Part shown: one piece after another, positions 4,925 to 5,290 of the stretch
Position numbering within the stretch: position 1 is the stretch's first letter
Layout of the letters: the number at the start of each line of letters is the position of its first letter
Source of the DNA: Alkalibaculum bacchi
GTDB lineage: Bacteria; Bacillota; Clostridia; Eubacteriales; Alkalibacteraceae
Direction of reading: 5' to 3'
Length of the DNA: 5,290 bases
Assembly: GCF_937875145.1 (NCBI RefSeq)
Contig: NZ_CALNCS010000043.1
Coordinates: forward strand, 1-5,290
Program-made: the position numbers and the translations under genes
Notes under the pieces: generated by a model
Seen by the model: the letters and a program-made list of their open reading frames with translations, nothing else
Database searches by the model: none
What the model was told of the DNA's origin: nothing

Positions 4925-5290
4925 ATGGCTCTGATAGACAATGACTTGCTTTCTATTCAGGAGGCTCGAATTCTCCTTGAGCATGCTAATAAGTCTGTCA
5001 AATTGCTAGATAGCCTTCCTCCTTCAATTAGCAAAAATTTTTTGATTAGTTTAAGAAAGACTTTGATTTTAAAAATTGAGCAGTATGCCACACTTGCTTA
5101 TGAGGAATCAGATTACTGCAACCCTAGTGATGAGGCGCGACTTATTAAATGGGTTCTAGAAGACTTACTACTAGATACATTACATGAGCCTCCTGTTCAA
5201 AAGATAATTGAAGAGAGAAATGGATATTCGAAAGTTCTTCTTTCAAAAGGTATTGTGGTTTCTCTTTTACCTGAGTGGCTCAGTGTTCCA
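4925..5290 (+). CDS. Divergent BMC-type aldehyde dehydrogenase homologue (partial, 3' end outside)
   Basis: The first 122 codons of a gene continuing past the right edge are present. AAGGAGGTG (4912-4920) is a near-perfect ribosome binding site, 4 bases before the ATG. The start resembles CoA-acylating aldehyde dehydrogenases of microcompartments (EutE/PduP family): a first helix SIQEARILLEHANKSVKLL (10-28), a helical region ending LAYEESDYCNPSDE (57-70) like the family's A-x-EETG(F/Y)G-x-WED, and GIVVSLLPEWLSVP (109-122), where family members read GV(V/I)A-x-(V/I)PSTNP. That last segment lacks the conserved Thr-Asn-Pro. There is no extra N-terminal encapsulation helix before the domain. Local G+C drops to about one third. 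The catalytic cysteine lies outside, so activity cannot be judged. Family call moderate; an inactive paralogue is possible. Confidence 0.65.
   Translation, partial: MALIDNDLLSIQEARILLEHANKSVKLLDSLPPSISKNFLISLRKTLILKIEQYATLAYEESDYCNPSDEARLIKWVLEDLLLDTLHEPPVQKIIEERNGYSKVLLSKGIVVSLLPEWLSVP

Overview
This window carries part of a bacterial microcompartment (BMC, metabolosome) locus, read entirely on the + strand apart from a possible gene fragment at the left edge. Coding DNA is AT-rich (about 30-50% G+C by hand count of several lines). Start sites follow strong GGAGG-type ribosome binding sites, and two genes start with GTG. This fits a low-G+C Gram-positive-like anaerobe (Bacillota, or a low-G+C Coriobacteriia), but nothing here fixes the taxon.

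Layout. Positions 1-57 may hold the 5' end of a divergent gene starting with TTG. Positions 58-623 hold no convincing gene, but contain two copies of a palindromic motif exactly 50 bp apart. Positions 624-2003 form module A: two tandem EutS/PduU-type circularly permuted BMC-H shell proteins, then a EutP/PduV-type small GTPase. Positions 2004 to about 2780 are a gene-free stretch of only about 15% G+C. Positions 2780-2925 return to ordinary composition and look like a structured 5' leader. Positions 2926-5290 form module B, a tightly packed operon: a ten-helix DMT/EamA-type transporter, a 90-residue acidic winged-helix-like protein, two canonical BMC-H shell proteins, and the first 122 codons of a divergent CoA-acylating aldehyde dehydrogenase homologue that runs off the right edge.

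How the genes may work together. The two BMC-H proteins would form facet hexamers, and the two EutS-like proteins special hexamers in the same shell. The GTPase is a usual companion of Eut/Pdu/GRM-type compartments. The aldehyde dehydrogenase homologue is the only core-enzyme candidate. The transporter probably moves the substrate or a product across the membrane. No signature enzyme (ammonia lyase, diol dehydratase, glycyl radical enzyme, aldolase or amidohydrolase) lies in the window, so the substrate is unknown. The most unusual points are the duplicated EutS-type genes, the transporter plus small winged-helix gene inside the shell operon, altered pore loops in both BMC-H proteins, and an aldehyde dehydrogenase homologue whose conserved Pro-Ser-Thr-Asn-Pro segment is replaced.
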